DNA of 64,000 bases from Delphinus delphis (taxonomy: Eukaryota > Chordata > Mammalia > Artiodactyla > Delphinidae), in contig NW_027192658.1 in assembly GCF_949987515.2 (NCBI RefSeq), positions 2,914,001 to 2,978,000 of the forward strand. Reading direction: 5' to 3'. The position numbers and the translations under genes are program-made. The notes under the pieces were generated by a model. The model ran no database searches. It was not told where the DNA came from and saw only the letters and a program-made list of their open reading frames with translations. Positions 36,309 through 48,940 of the stretch are shown here, piece by piece (position 1 is the first letter of the stretch; each line of letters begins with the position of its first letter).

Positions 36309-37887
36309 AACCAAGCAAGCTTGCAAAGGAAATCTGCACTACAATGAAGTCTCACTTCCCCCCGGTCAAAAGGGCCATCTGAAAAAAGTGTAAAATCCAG
36401 AAAGGCAGGACAGGCCATGGAGAACTGGGAGCCTTGTTATGCTGATGGGCGGGATGTAAATTGCCAACAACCACTCGGGAGAAGTGTATGGTGTTTCCTG
36501 AAACATCTAAAAAACAAAGCAACAGCGCCTAGGGCACTGCCACTTATGGTCCTATAGCTTAGGGAAATTAAAATCAAAAAGACACAGCCACCCAAAAGTT
36601 TGGGACGCCTCTGTTTACAAGAACCTCGTTTACAGTACAAGTTCAACATCGCAGAAAGTGAAAAATGGATAAAGAAGTTGTGGTATTTACTTACAAAGCA
36701 ATATCACTCAGCAATGAAATCTATGTCATCAGGCCCTTAGCATGACAATGAGTGGATTCAGGTATGATGATTCTCCCTGAAATAAGTCACACAGAAAAAG
36801 AAACATCATAAGATATCAGTAATACACGGAATGTAAACTTGGCTACACAGGAACTGAATTACAGAACAGAACAGGGTCTCAAATTTAGAAAACCAACTTA
36901 TGCTTGCTTAAGGGTAAAGGTGAGTTGGGGTGCTGCATAAAACCAGAGATTGAAATGAGCACAGATAAAGTTCCTTAAGTCAAATATGGAATAGACAAGA
37001 GCTACTCCTTGCTCAACGAAATGGACTCAACACCGCATATTAAACGCCTAAGAATGTACCTGACTAGTAAGTATCGTAAAACCTATGGATTGCTATGTCT
37101 CCAAAAGAGAATCAATCATGTGTACAGGGGCATAAACGCAGCAGTGATAGGATTGGAGAGGTTCGGTGAGCAAATGAAGACCCTTTGAAGTCATATTGCA
37201 TGGTACCCATTCCACGGGTCTCAACTCTCCAGGTTTAAGGTATTCTTCCATCAGCTAAAACATGCATGTGGAACCCAAGTATGATCAACCATGTGAACGG
37301 GAGACGTGTTCAAATATGTCTCAGATTTCCTCCCCTGGTACTCGGGTGCAACATTCCAGACGCTTTACTAACACTCTCCCCACTTGGAGAGTCAGCACCT
37401 TTAACCTCCTGTTTGGCCCAGGTTGCAATTTCTGCGGAAGATGAACAGGAATAGCGAGAACCAATGAGAGGCTAGCTGGAGGTGTCTGGACGGGCAAATT
37501 TAACTCTCATTTCCCACCAGGAAGAGGAAATAACCAAAGGCTCAGCGTGCCGTACCGGAACCAGATTAGGGCCTGAAGCCATCCTGCGGTGTTGCGGCCA
37601 GCTCAAAAGAAAGCGAGTTGAAGAAAGGAGCTCAGGGGCACTGTAATTCACAAACCTGCAGAGTTATAAATGACAGCTATCGTCCAAAAATAGACTGAAG
37701 TAAGGCTGCCAAGAGGACTTGAAAGCGGGGCAGAATTGCAGGAAACCGATTTCAGGAGGTAGACTGGAATTGCATTGAAAGCATAGGAAAAGAGGCAGAA
37801 CGTCCACAATGATGCACTTGGCCAAAAAGGGCGTATGCGTTTTTTCCTGAATATATTCAGGAAAAAACGCATACGCCCTTTTTGGCC
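36309..37887. repeat. Satellite unit 24 (1,579 bp), K block, type A; near-twin of units 21 and 25
   Basis: The unit-21 marker set at an offset of 4,735 bp, plus CCACCCAAAAG and GATTCTCCCTGAAAT (the latter shared with unit 25). S1 ACC, S2 GGGACGCCTC, S8 CAGCACC (private CpG loss). Palindrome 37820-37887 is exact. Confidence 0.95.
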
Positions 37888-39466
37888 AACCAAGCAAGCT
37901 TGCAAAGGAAATCTGCACTACAATGAAGTCTCACTTCCCCCCGGTCAAAAGGGCCATCTGAAAAAAGTGTAAAATCCAGAAAGGCAGGACAGGCCATGGA
38001 GAACTGGGAGCCTTGTTATGCTGATGGGCGGGATGTAAATTGCCAACAGACACTCGGGAGAAGTGTATGGTGTTTCCTGAAACATCTAAAAAACAAAGCA
38101 ACAGCGCCTAGGGCACTGCCACTTATGGTCCTATAGCTTAGGGAAATTAAAATCAAAAAGACACAGCCACCCCAAAGTTTGGGACGCCTCTGTTTACAAG
38201 AACCTCGTTTACAGTACAAGTTCAACATCGCAGAAAGTGAAAAATGGATAAAGAAGTTGTGGTATTTACTTACAAAGCAATATCACTCAGCAATGAAATC
38301 TATGTCATCAGGCCCTTAGCATCACAATGAGTGGATTCAGGTATGATGATTCTCCCTGAAATAAGTCACACAGAAAAAGAAACATCATAAGATATCAGTA
38401 ATACACGGAATGTAAACTTGGCTACACAGGAACTGAATTACAGAACAGAACAGGGTCTCAAATTTAGAAAACCAACTTATGCTTGCTTAAGGGTAAAGGT
38501 GAGTTGGGGTGCTGCATAAAACCAGAGATTGAAATGAGCACAGATAAAGTTCCTTAAGTCAAATATGGAATAGACAAGAGCTACTCCTTGCTCAACGAAA
38601 TGGACTCAACACCGCATATTAAACGCCTAAGAATGTACCTGACTAGTAAGTATCTTAAAACCTATGGATTGCTATGTCTCCAAAAGAGAATCAATCATGT
38701 GTACAGGGGCATAAACGCAGCAGTGATAGGATTGGAGAGGTTCGGTGAGCAAATGAAGACCCTTTGAAGTCATATTGCATGGTACCCATTCCACGGGTCT
38801 CAACTCTCCAGGTTTAAGGTATTCTTCCATCAGCTAAAACATGCATGTGGAACCCAAGTATGATCAACCATGTGAACGGGAGACGTGTTCAAATATGTCT
38901 CAGATTTCCTCCCCTGGTACTCGGGTGCAACATTCCAGACGCTTTACTAACACTCTCCCCACTTGGAGAGTCAGCGCCTTTAACCTCCTGTTTGGCTCAG
39001 GTTGCAATTTCTGCGGAAGATGAACAGGAATAGCGAGAACCAATGAGAGGCTAGCTGGAGGTGTCTGGACGGGCAAATTTAACTCTCATTTCCCACCAGG
39101 AAGAGGAAATAACCAAAGGCTCAGCGTGCCGTACCGGAACCAGATTAGGGCCTGAAGCCATCCTGCGGTGTTGCGGCCAGCTCAAAAGAAAGCGAGTTGA
39201 AGAAAGGAGCTCAGGGGCACTGTAATTCACAAACCTGCAGAGTTATAAATGACAGCTATCGTCCAAAAATAGACTGAAGTAAGGCTGCCAAGAGGACTTG
39301 AAAGCGGGGCAGAATTGCAGGAAACCGATTTCAGGAGGTAGACTGGAATTGCATTGAAAGCATAGGAAAAGAGGCAGAACGTCCACAATGATGCACTTGG
39401 CCAAAAAGGGCGTATGCGTTTTTTCCTGAATATATTCAGGAAAAAACGCATACGCCCTTTTTGGCC
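37888..39466. repeat. Satellite unit 25 (1,579 bp), K block, type A; near-twin of unit 24
   Basis: Same marker set as units 21 and 24, with TAGCATCACAATG and the private TTTGGCTCAGG. S1 GAC, S8 CAGCGCC, GGCCAGCTCAAAAG. Palindrome 39399-39466 is exact. Confidence 0.95.
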
Positions 39467-41044
39467 AACCAAGCAAGCTTGCAAAGGAAATCTGCACTAC
39501 AATGAAGTCTCACTTCCCCCCGGTCAAAAGGGCCATCTGAAAAAAGTGTAAAATCCAGAAAGGCAGGACAGGCCATGGAGAACTGGGAGCCTTGTTATGC
39601 TGATGGGCGGGATGTAAATTGCCAACAACCACTCGGGAGAAGTGTATGGTGTTTCCTGAAACATCTAAAAAACAAAGCAACAGAACCTAGGGCACTTCCA
39701 CTTATGGTCCTATAGCTTAGGGCAATTAAAATCAAAAAGACACAGCCACCCCAAAGTTTGGGACGCCTCTGTTTACAAGAACCTCGTTTACAGTACAAGT
39801 TCAACATCGCAGAAAGTGAAAAATGGATAAAGAAGTTGTGGTATTTACTTACAAAGCAATATCACTCAGCAATGAAATCTGTGTCATCAGGCCCTTAGCA
39901 GCACAATGAGTGGATTCAGGTATGATGATTCTAACTGAAGTAAGTCACACAGAAAAAGAAACATCATAAGATATCAGTAATACACGGAATGTAAACTTGG
40001 CTACACAGGAACTGAATTACAGAACAGAACAGGGTCTCAAATTTAGAAAACCAACTTATGCTTGCTTAAGGGTAAAGGTGAGTTGGGGTGCTGCATAAAA
40101 CCAGAGATTGAAATGAGCACAGATAAAGTTCCTTAAGCCAAATATGGAATAGACAAGAGCTACTCCTTGCTCAACGAAATGGACTCAACACCCCATATTA
40201 AACGCCTAAGAATGTTCCTGACTAGTAAGTATCTTAAAACCTATGGATTGCTATGTCTCCGAAAGAGAATCAAGCATGTGTACAGGGGCATAAACGCAGC
40301 AGTGATAGGATTGGAGAGGTTCGGTGAGCAAATGAAGACCCTTTGAAGTCATATTGCATGGTACCCATTCCACGGGTTTCAACTACCCAGGTTTAAGGTA
40401 TTCTTCCTTCAGCTAAAACATGCATGTGGAACCTAGAGTATAATCAACCATGTGATCAGGAGACGTGTTCAAATATGTTAGTTTTCGTACCCTGGTACTC
40501 GGGTGCAACATTCCAGACGCTTTACTAACACTCTCCCGACTTGGAGAGTCAGTCCCTTTAACCTCCTGTTTGGCCCAGTTTGCAATTTCTGCGGAAGATG
40601 AACAGGAATAGCAAGAACCAATGAGAGGCTAGCTGGAGGTGTCTGGACGGGCAAATTTAACTCTCATTTCCCACCAGGAAGAGGAAATAACCAAAGGCTC
40701 AGCGTGCCGTACCGGAACCAGATTAGGGCCTGAAGCCATCCTGCGGTGTTGCGGCCAGCTCAAAAGAAAGCGAGTTGAAGAAAGGAGCTCAGGGGCACTG
40801 TAATTCACAAACCTGCAGAGTTATAAATGACAGCTATCGTCCAAAAATAGACTGAAGTAAGGCTGCCAAGAGGACTTGAAAGCGGGGCAGAATTGCAGGA
40901 AACCGATTTCAGGAGGTAGACTGGAATTGCATTGAAAGCATAGGAAAAGAGGCAGAACGTCCACAATGATGCACTTGGTCAAAAAGGGCGTATGCATTTT
41001 TTCCTGAATATATTCAGGAAAAAACGCATACGCCCTTTTTGGCC
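39467..41044. repeat. Satellite unit 26 (1,578 bp), K block, type B; related to units 22 and 28
   Basis: S1 ACC, S2 GGGACGCCTC, private TTAGGGCAATTAAA, AATGTTCCTGAC, GAGTATAATCAACC, GTGATCAGGAG, ATATGTTAGTTTTCG. Palindrome 40977-41044 has two left-arm changes, TTGGTCAAAA and ATGCATTTT, the second a CpG loss. Confidence 0.95.
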
Positions 41045-42624
41045 AACCAAGCAAGCTTGCAAAGGAAATCTGCACTACAATGAAGTCTCACTTCCCCCGG
41101 TCAAAAGGGCCATCTGAAAAAAGTGTAAAATCCAGAAAGGCAGGACAGGCCATGGAGAACTGGGAGCCTTGTTATGCTGATGGGCGGGATGTAAATTGCC
41201 AACAACCACTCGGGAGAAGTGTATGGTGTTTCCTGAAACATCTAAAAAACAAAGCAACAGAACCTAGGGCACTTCCACTTATGGTCCTATAGCTTAGGGA
41301 AATTAAAATCAAAAAGACACAGCCACCCCAAAGTTTGGAACGGCTCTGTTTACAAGAACCTCGTTTACAGTACAAGTTCAACATCGCAGAAAGTGAAAAA
41401 TGGATAAAGAACTTGTGGTACTTACGTACAATGCAGTATCACTCAGCAATGAAATCTATGTCATCAGGCCCGTAGCAGCATAATGAGTGGATTCAGATAC
41501 GATGATTCTAACTGAAATAAGTCACACAGAAAAAGAAACATCATAAGATATCACTAATACACGGAATGTAAACTTGGCTACACAGGAACTGCATTCCAGA
41601 ACAGAACAGGGTCTCAAATTTAGAAAACCAACTTATGCTTGCTTAAGGGTAAAGGTGAGTTGGGGTGCTGCATAAAACCAGAGATTGAAATGAGCACAGA
41701 TAAAGTTCCTTAAGCCAAATATGGAATAGACAAGAGCTACTCCTTGCTCAACGAAATGGACTCAAAACCCCATATTAAACCCCTAAGAATGTACCTGACT
41801 AGTAAGTATCTTAAAACCTATGGATTGCTATGTCTCCAAAAGAGAATCAAGCATGTGTACAGGGGAATAAACGCAGCAGTGATAGGATTGGAGAGGTTCG
41901 GTGAGCAAATGAAGACCCTTTGAAGTCATATTGCATGGTACCCATTCCACGGGTCTCAACTCTCCAGGTTTAAGGTATTCTTCCTTCAGCTAAAACATGC
42001 ATGTGGAACCCAGAGTATGATCAACCATGTGAACGGGAGACGTGTTCAAATATGTCTCAGTTTTCCTCCCCTGGTACTCGGGTGCAACATTCCAGACGCT
42101 TTACTAACACTCTCCCCACTTGGAGAGTCAGTCCCTTTAACCTCCTGTTTGGCCCAGTTTGCAATTTCTGCGGAAGATGAACAGGAATAGCGAGAACCAA
42201 TGAGAGGCTACCTGGCGGTGTCTGGACGGGCAAATTTAACTCTAATTTCCCACCAGGAAGAGGAAATAACCAAAGGCTCAGTGTGCCGTACCGGAACCAG
42301 ATTAGGGCCTGAAGCCATCCTGCGGTGTTGCGGCCAGCTCAAAAGAAAGTGAGTAGAAGAAAGGAGACCAGGGGCACTGTAATTCACAAACCTGCAGAGT
42401 TATAAATGACAGCTATCGTCCAAAAATAGACTGAAGTAAGGCTGCCAAGAGGACTTGAAAGCGGGGCAGAATTGCAGGAAACCGATTTCAGGAGGTAGAC
42501 TGGAATTGCATTGAAAGCATAGGAAAAGAGGCAGAACGTCCACAATGATGCACTTGGCCAAAAAGGGCGTATGCGTTTTTTTCCTGAATATATTCAGGAA
42601 AAAACGCATACGCCCTTTTTGGCC
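41045..42624. repeat. Satellite unit 27 (1,580 bp), N block, type C
   Basis: Matches unit 23 at an offset of 6,315 bp: CTTCCCCCGG, N block, AAACCCC. AAGGGTAAAGG here rather than GGGGA. Private CCTGGCGGTG and GGAGACCAGG. The left palindrome arm has seven Ts against six As, so 42556-42624 is symmetric except for one bulged base. Confidence 0.95.
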
Positions 42625-44202
42625 AACCAAGCAAGCTTGCAAAGGAAATCTGCACTACAATGATGTCTCACTTCCCCCCGGTCAAAAGGGCCATCTGAAA
42701 AAAGTGTAAAATCCAGAAAGGCAGGACAGGCCATGGAGAACTGGGAGCCTTGTTATGCTGATGGGCGGGATGTAAATTGCCAACAACCACTCGGGAGAAG
42801 TGTATGGTGTTTCCTGAAACATCTAAAAAACTAAGCAACAGAACCTAGGGCACTTCCACTTATGGTCCTATAGCTTAGGGAAATTAAAATCAAAAAGACA
42901 AAGCCACCCCAAAGTTTGGAACGGCTCTGTTTACAAGAACCTCGTTTACAGTACAAGTTCAACATCGCAGAAAGTGAAAAATGGATAAAGAAGTTGTGGT
43001 ATTTACTTACAAAGCAATATCACTCAGCAATGAAATCTGTGTCATCAGGCCCTTAGCAGCACAATGAGTGGATTCAGGTATGATGATTCTAACTGAAGTA
43101 AGTCACACAGAAAAAGAAACATCATAAGATATCAGTAATACACGGAATGTAAACTTGGCTACACAGGAACTGAATTACAGAACAGAACAGGGTCTCAAAT
43201 TTAGAAAACCAACTTATGCTTGCTTAAGGGTAAAGGTGAGTTGGGGTGCTGCATAAAACCAGAGATTGAAATGAGCACAGATAAAGTTCCTTAAGCCAAA
43301 TATGGAATAGACAAGAGCTACTCCTTACTCAACGAAATCGACTCAACACCCCATATTAAACGCCTAAGAATGTTCCTGACTAGTAAGTATCTTAAAACCT
43401 ATGGATTGCTATGTCTCCGAAAGAGAATCAAGCATGTGTACAGGGGCATAAACGCAGCAGTGATAGGATTGGAGAAGTTCGGTGAGCAAATGAAGACCCT
43501 TTGAAGTCATATTGCATGGTACCCATTCCACGGGTTTCAACTACCCAGGTTTAAGGTATTCTTCCTTCAGCTAAAACATGCATGTGGAACCTAGAGTATA
43601 ATCAACCATGTGATCGGGAGACGTGTTCAAATATGTCAGTTTTCGTACCCTGGTACTCGGGTGCAACATTCCAGACGCTTTACTAACACTCTCCCGACTT
43701 GGAGAGTCAGTCCCTTTAACCTCCTGTTTGGCCCAGTTTGCAATTTCTGCGGAAGATGAACAGGAGTAGCAAGAACCAATGAGAGGCTAGCTGGAGGTGT
43801 CTGGACGGGCAAATTTAACTCTCATTTCCCACCAGGAAGAGGAAATAACCAAAGGCTCAGCATGCCGTACCGGAACCAGATTAGGGCCTGAAGCCATCCT
43901 GCGGTGTTGCGGCCAGCTCAAAAGAAAGCGAGTTGAAGAAAGGAGCTCAGGGGCACTGTAATTCACACACCTGCAGAGTTATAAATGACAGCTATCGTCC
44001 AAAAATAGACTGAAGTAAGGCTGCCAAGAGGACTTGAAAGCGGGGCAGAATTGCAGGAAACCGATTTCAGGAGGTAGACTGGAATTGCATTGAAAGCATA
44101 GGAAAAGAGGCAGAACGTCCACAATGATGCACTTGGTCAAAAAGGGCGTATGCGTTTTTTCCTGAATATATTCAGGAAAAAACGCATACGCCCTTTTTGG
44201 CC
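42625..44202. repeat. Satellite unit 28 (1,578 bp), K block, type B; related to units 22 and 26
   Basis: GACAAAGCC, AATGTTCCTGAC, GAGTATAATCAACC and TTGGTCAAAA as in unit 22; private CTTACTCAACGAAATCG, GGAGAAGTTCGG and TCACACACCTGC. S1 ACC, S8 CAGTCCC. Palindrome 44135-44202 has one left-arm mismatch. Confidence 0.95.
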
Positions 44203-45781
44203 AACCAAGCAAGCTTGCAAAGGAAATCTGCACTACAATGAAGTCTCACTTCCCCCGGTCAAAAGGGCCATCTGAAAAAAGTGTAAAATCCAGAAAGGCA
44301 GGACAGGCCATGGAGAACTGGGAGCCTTGTTATGCTGATGGGCGGGATGTAAATTGCCAACAACCACTCGGGAGAAGTGTATGGTGTTTCCTGAAACATC
44401 TAAAAAACAAAGCAACAGAACCTAGGGCACTTCCACTTATGGTCCTATAGCTTAGGGAAATTAAAATCAAAAAGACACAGCCACCCCAAAGTTTGGAACG
44501 GCTCTGTTTACAAGAACCTCGTTTACAGTACAAGTTCAACATCGCAGAAAGTGAAAAATGGATAAAGAACTTGTGGTACTTACGTACAATGCAGTATCAC
44601 TCAGCAATGAAATCTATGTCATCAGGCCCGTAGCAGCATAATGAGTGGATTCAGGTACGATGATTCTAACTGAAATAAGTCACACAGAAAAAGAAACATC
44701 ATAAGATATCACTAATACACGGAATGTAAACTTGGCTACACAGGAACTGCATTCCAGAACAGAACAGGGTCTCAAATTTAGAAAACCAACTTATGCTTGC
44801 TTAAGGGGAAAGGTGAGTTGGGGTGCTGCATAAAACCAGAGATTGAAATGAGCACAGATAAAGTTCCTTAAGCCAAATATGGAATAGACAAGAGCTACTC
44901 CTTGCTCAACGAAATGGACTCAAAACCCCATATTAAACCCCTAAGAATGTACCTGACTAGTAAGTATCTTAAAACCTATGGATTGCTATGTCTCCAAAAG
45001 AGAATCAAGCATGTGTACAGGGGAATAAACGCAGCAGTGATAGGATTGGAGAGGTTCGGTGAGCAAATGAAGACCCTTTGAAGTCATATCGCATGGTACC
45101 CATTACACGGGTCTCAACTCTCCAGGTTTAAGGTATTCTTCCTTCAGCTAAAACATGCATGTGGAACCCAGAGTATGATCAACCATGTGAACGGGAGACG
45201 TGTTCAAATATGTCTCAGTTTTCCTCCCCTGGTACTCGGGTGCAACATTCCAGACGCTTTACTAACACTCTCCCCACTTGGAGAGTCAGTCCCTTTAAAC
45301 TCCTGTTTGGCCCAGTTTGCAATTTCTGCGGAAGATGAACAGGAATAGCGAGAACCAATGAGAGGCTAGCTGGAGGTGTCTGGACGGGCAAATTTAACTC
45401 TAATTTCCCACCAGGAAGAGGAAATAACCAAAAGCTCAGCGTGCCGTACCGGAACCAGATTAGGGCCTGAAGCCATCCTGCGGTGTTGCGGCCAGCTCAA
45501 AAGAAAGCGAGTAATAGAAAGGAGCCCAGGGGCACTGTAATTCACAAACCTGCAGAGTTATAAATGACAGCTATCGTCCAAAGATAGACTGAAGTAAGGC
45601 TGCCAAGAGGACTTGAAAGCGGGGCAGAATTGCAGGAAACCGATTTCAGGAGGTAGACTGGAATTGCATTGAAAGCATAGGAAAAGAGGCAGAACGTCCA
45701 CAATGATGCACTTGGCCAAAAAGGGCGTATGCGTTTTTTCCTGAATATATTCAGGAAAAAACGCATACGCCCTTTTTGGCC
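44203..45781. repeat. Satellite unit 29 (1,579 bp), N block, type C; related to units 23 and 27
   Basis: CTTCCCCCGG, N block, CACTAATAC, GCATTCCAG, AAACCCC, junction C, TAATTTCCCACC (shared with unit 27), private GCGAGTAATAGAAAGG and CCAAAGATAGAC. S1 ACC, S8 CAGTCCC. Palindrome 45714-45781 is exact. Confidence 0.95.
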
Positions 45782-47361
45782 AACCAAGCAAGCTTGCAAA
45801 GGAAATCTGCACTACAATGAAGTCTCACTTCCCCCCGGTCAAAAGGGCCATCTGAGAAAAGTGTAAAATCCAGAAAGGCAGGACAGGCCATGGAGAACTG
45901 GGAGCCTTGTTATGCTGATGGGCGGGATGTAAATTGCCAACAGACACTCGGGAGAAGTGTATGGTGTTTCCTGAAACATCTAAAAAACAAAGCAACAGAG
46001 CCTAGGGCACTGCCACTTATGGTCCTATAGCTTAGGGAAATTAAAATCAAAAAGACACAGCCACCCCAAAGTTTGGAACGGCTCTGTTTACAAGAACCTC
46101 GTTTACAGTACAAGTTCAACATCGCAGAAAGTGAAAAATGGATAAAGAAGTTGTGGTATTTACTTACAAAGCAATATCACTCAGCAATGAAATCTATGTC
46201 ATCAGGCCCTTAGCATCACAATGAGTGGATTCAGGTATGATGATTCTAACTGAAATAAGTCACACAGAAAAAGAAACATCATAAGATATCAGTAATACAC
46301 GGAATGTAAACTTGGCTACACAGGAAGTGTATTACAGAACAGAACAGGGTCTCAAATTTAGAAAACCAACTTATGCTTGCTTAAGGGTAAAGGTGAGTTG
46401 GGGTGCTGCATAAAACCAGAGATTGAAATGAGCACAGATAAAGTTCCTTAAGCCAAATATGGAATAGACAAGAGCTACTCCTTGCTCAACGAAATGGACT
46501 CAACACCCCATATTAAATGCCTAAGAATTTACCTGACTAGCAAGTATCTTTAAACCTATGGATTGCTATGTCTCCAAAAGAGAATCAAGCGTGTGTACAG
46601 GGGCATAAACGCAGCAGTGATAGGATTGGAGAGGTTCGGTGAGCAAATAAAGACCCTTTGAAGTCATATTGCATGGTACCCATTCCACGGGTTTCAACTG
46701 CCCAGGTTTTAGGTATTCTTCCTTCAGCTAAAACATGCATGTGGAACCTAGAGTATGATCAACCATGTGATCGGGAGACGTGTTCAAATATGTCTCAGTT
46801 TTCGTACCCTGGTACTCGGGTGCAACATTCCAGATGCTTTACTAACACTCTCCCGACTTGGAGAGTCAGTCCCTTTAACCTCCTGTTTGGCCCAGTTTGC
46901 AATTTCTCTGGAAGATGAACAGGAATAGCGAGAACCAATGAGAGGCTAGCTGGAGGTGTCTGGACGGGCAAATTTAACTCTCATTTCCCACCAGGAAGAG
47001 GAATTAACCAAAGGCTCACCATGCCGGGCCGGAACCAGATTAGGGCCTGAAGCCATCCTGCGGTGTTGCGGCCAGCTCACAAGAAAGCGAGTTGAAGAAA
47101 GGAGCTCAGGGGCACTGTAATTCACAAACCTGCAGAGTTATAAATGACAGCTATCGTCCAAAAATAGACTGAAGTAAGGCTGCCAAGAGGACTTGAAAGC
47201 GGGGCAGAATTGCAGGAAACCGATTTCAGGAGGTAGACTGGAATTGCATTGAAAGCATAGGAAAAGAGGCAGAACGTCCACAATGATGCACTTGGACAAA
47301 AAGGGCGTATGCGTTTTTTCCTGAATATATTCAGGAAAAAACGCATACGCCCTTTTTGGCC
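45782..47361. repeat. Satellite unit 30 (1,580 bp), K block, type B
   Basis: S1 GAC, S2 GGAACGGCTC, CAGGAAGTGTATTAC, CCAGGTTTTAGG (shared with 31, 36, 38), junction B, TTCGTACCC, CAGATGC at the 46835 CpG site, S8 CAGTCCC, TTTCTCTGGAAG. Palindrome 47294-47361 has one left-arm change (TTGGACAAAA). Confidence 0.95.
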
Positions 47362-48940
47362 AACCAAGCAAGCTTGCAAAGGAAATCTGCACTACAATGA
47401 AGTCTCACTTCCCTCCGGTCAAAAGGGCCATCTGAAAAAAGTGTAAAATCCAGAAAGGCAGGACAGGCCATGGAGAACTGGGAGCCTTGTTATGCTGATG
47501 GGCGGGATGTAAATTGCCAACAGACACTCGGGAGAAGTGTATGGTGTTTCCTGAAACATCTAAAAAACAAAGCAACAGAGCCTAGGGCACTTCCACTTAT
47601 GGTCCTATAGCTTAGGGAAATTAAAATCAAAAAGACACAGCCACCCCAAAGTTTGGAACGGCTCTGTTTACAAGAACCTCGTTTACAGTACAAGTTCAAC
47701 ATCGCAGAAAGTGAAAAATGGATAAAGAACTTGTGGTACTTACGTACAATGCAGTATCACTCAGCAATGAAATCTATGTCATTAGGCCCGTAGCAGCATA
47801 ATGAGTAGATTCAGGTACGATGATTCTAACTGAAATAAGTCACACAGAAAAAGAAACATCATAAGATATCCCTAATACACGGAATGTAAACTTGGCTACA
47901 CAGGAACTGAATTCCAAAACAGGACAGGGTCTCAAATTTAGGAAACCAACTTATGCTTGCTTAAGGGGAAAGGTGAGTTGGGTTGCTGCATAAAACCAGA
48001 GATTGAAATGAGCACAGATAAAGTTCCTTAAGCCAAATATGGAATAGACAAGAGCTACTCCTTGCTCAACGAAATGGACTCAACACCGCATATTAAATGC
48101 CTAAGAATGTACCTGACTAGTAAGTATCTTAAAACCTATGGATTGCTATGTCTCCGAAAGAGAATCAAGCATGTGTACAGGGGCATAAACGCAGCAGTGA
48201 TAGGATTGGAGAGGTTCGGTGAGCAAATGAAGACCCTTTGAAGTCATATTGCATGGTACCCATTCCACGGGTTTCAACTACCCAGGTTTTAGGTATTCTT
48301 CCTTCAGCTAAAACATGCATGTGGAACCCAAGTATGATCAACCATGTGAACGGGAGACGTGTTCAAATATGTCTCAGTTTTCCTCCCCTGGTACTCGGGT
48401 GCAACATTCCAGACGCTTTACTAACACTCTCCCCACTTGGAGAGTCAGCGCCTTTAACCTCCTGTTTGGCCCAGTTTGCAATTTCTGCGGAAGATGAACA
48501 GGAATAGCGAGAACCAATGAGAGACTAGCTGGAGGTGTCTGGACGGGCAAATTTAACTCTCATTTCCCACCAGGAAGAGGAAATAACCAAAGGCTCAGCG
48601 TGCCGTGCCGGAACCAGATTAGGGCCTGAAGCCATCCTGCGGTGTTGCGGCCAGCTCAAAAGAAAGCGAGTTGAAGAAAGGAGCTCAGGGGCACTGTAAT
48701 TCACAAACCTGCAGAGTTATAAATGACAGCTATCGTCCAAAAATATACTGAAGTAAGGCTGCCAAGAGGACTTGAAAGCGGGGCAGAATTGCAGGAAACC
48801 GATTTCAGGAGGTAGACTGGAATTGCATTGAAAGCATAGGAAAAGAGGCAGAACGTCCACAATGATGCACTTGGCCAAAAAGGGCGTATGCGTTTTTTCC
48901 TGAATATATTCAGAAAAAAACGCATATGCCCTTTTTGGCC
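47362..48940. repeat. Satellite unit 31 (1,579 bp), N block, type A
   Basis: S1 GAC, S2 GGAACGGCTC, N block, ATCCCTAATAC, AATTCCAAAACAGG, AAGGGGAAAGG, GTTGGGTTGCTGC (shared with units 11 and 38), CCAGGTTTTAGG, junction A, S8 CAGCGCC. Palindrome 48873-48940 has two right-arm changes (TCAGAAAA and ATATGCCC). Confidence 0.95.
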
